This document shows, piece by piece, positions 17,486 through 17,500 of a stretch of DNA of 17,500 nucleotides. A model generated the notes under the pieces. The model had not been told where the DNA came from. It was given only the letters and a program-made list of their open reading frames with translations, and ran no database searches. Source of the stretch: Conus ventricosus (taxonomy: Eukaryota > Mollusca > Gastropoda > Neogastropoda > Conidae); NCBI GenBank assembly GCA_018398815.1, contig CM031600.1, forward strand, positions 56,697,493-56,714,992, written 5' to 3'. Both the position numbers and the translations under genes were made by a program. How positions within the stretch are numbered: the stretch's first letter is position 1; the number at the start of each line of letters is the position of its first letter.

Positions 17486-17500
17486 GAAGACACATCCCGA

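Overview
This is a eukaryotic, metazoan nuclear window, most likely from a mollusc or another marine lophotrochozoan. The basis is the long GT/CA, GA and poly-G tracts, the intron with GT..AG ends, and three kinds of decayed invertebrate multi-copy sequence. The species cannot be fixed from sequence alone. I see no intact host gene. Most long open frames are by-products of simple repeats.

Layout. 1-1165 (minus): 3' part of a non-LTR retrotransposon (LINE) reverse transcriptase ORF, broken by a few lesions and 5'-truncated at a (CT/GA)n tract. 1237-1337 and 2540-3830: two pieces of one 36-bp minisatellite. 1338-2539: a 1.2-kb insertion between them, with TG..CA ends and a duplicated target, best read as a solo LTR. 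3945-4077: a G-rich block. 4461 to about 5930-6021: a piggyBac-type DNA transposon copy with a TTAA end, an intron and an internal deletion that removed the catalytic core. 6449-6633: GT repeat. 7388 to about 10100: a frameshifted relic of a large protein resembling an uncharacterised multi-copy family of cnidarians, brachiopods and molluscs; its C-terminal half is missing. 10134-15220: gene-free DNA with CA, GT/CG, GA, poly-G/C and one AT-rich tandem repeat. 15225-17485: a large imperfect inverted repeat, arms about 1 kb, spacer about 0.3 kb, reaching nearly to the window end. One arm tip carries tRNA-like A and B boxes.

Nothing here works as a joint pathway; the window is a graveyard of mobile and satellite DNA. 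The points most worth a second look are the inverted repeat at the right end, the LTR-like insertion that split the minisatellite, the piggyBac copy with a repeated palindrome and direct rather than inverted end motifs, and the relic of the uncharacterised multi-copy family.
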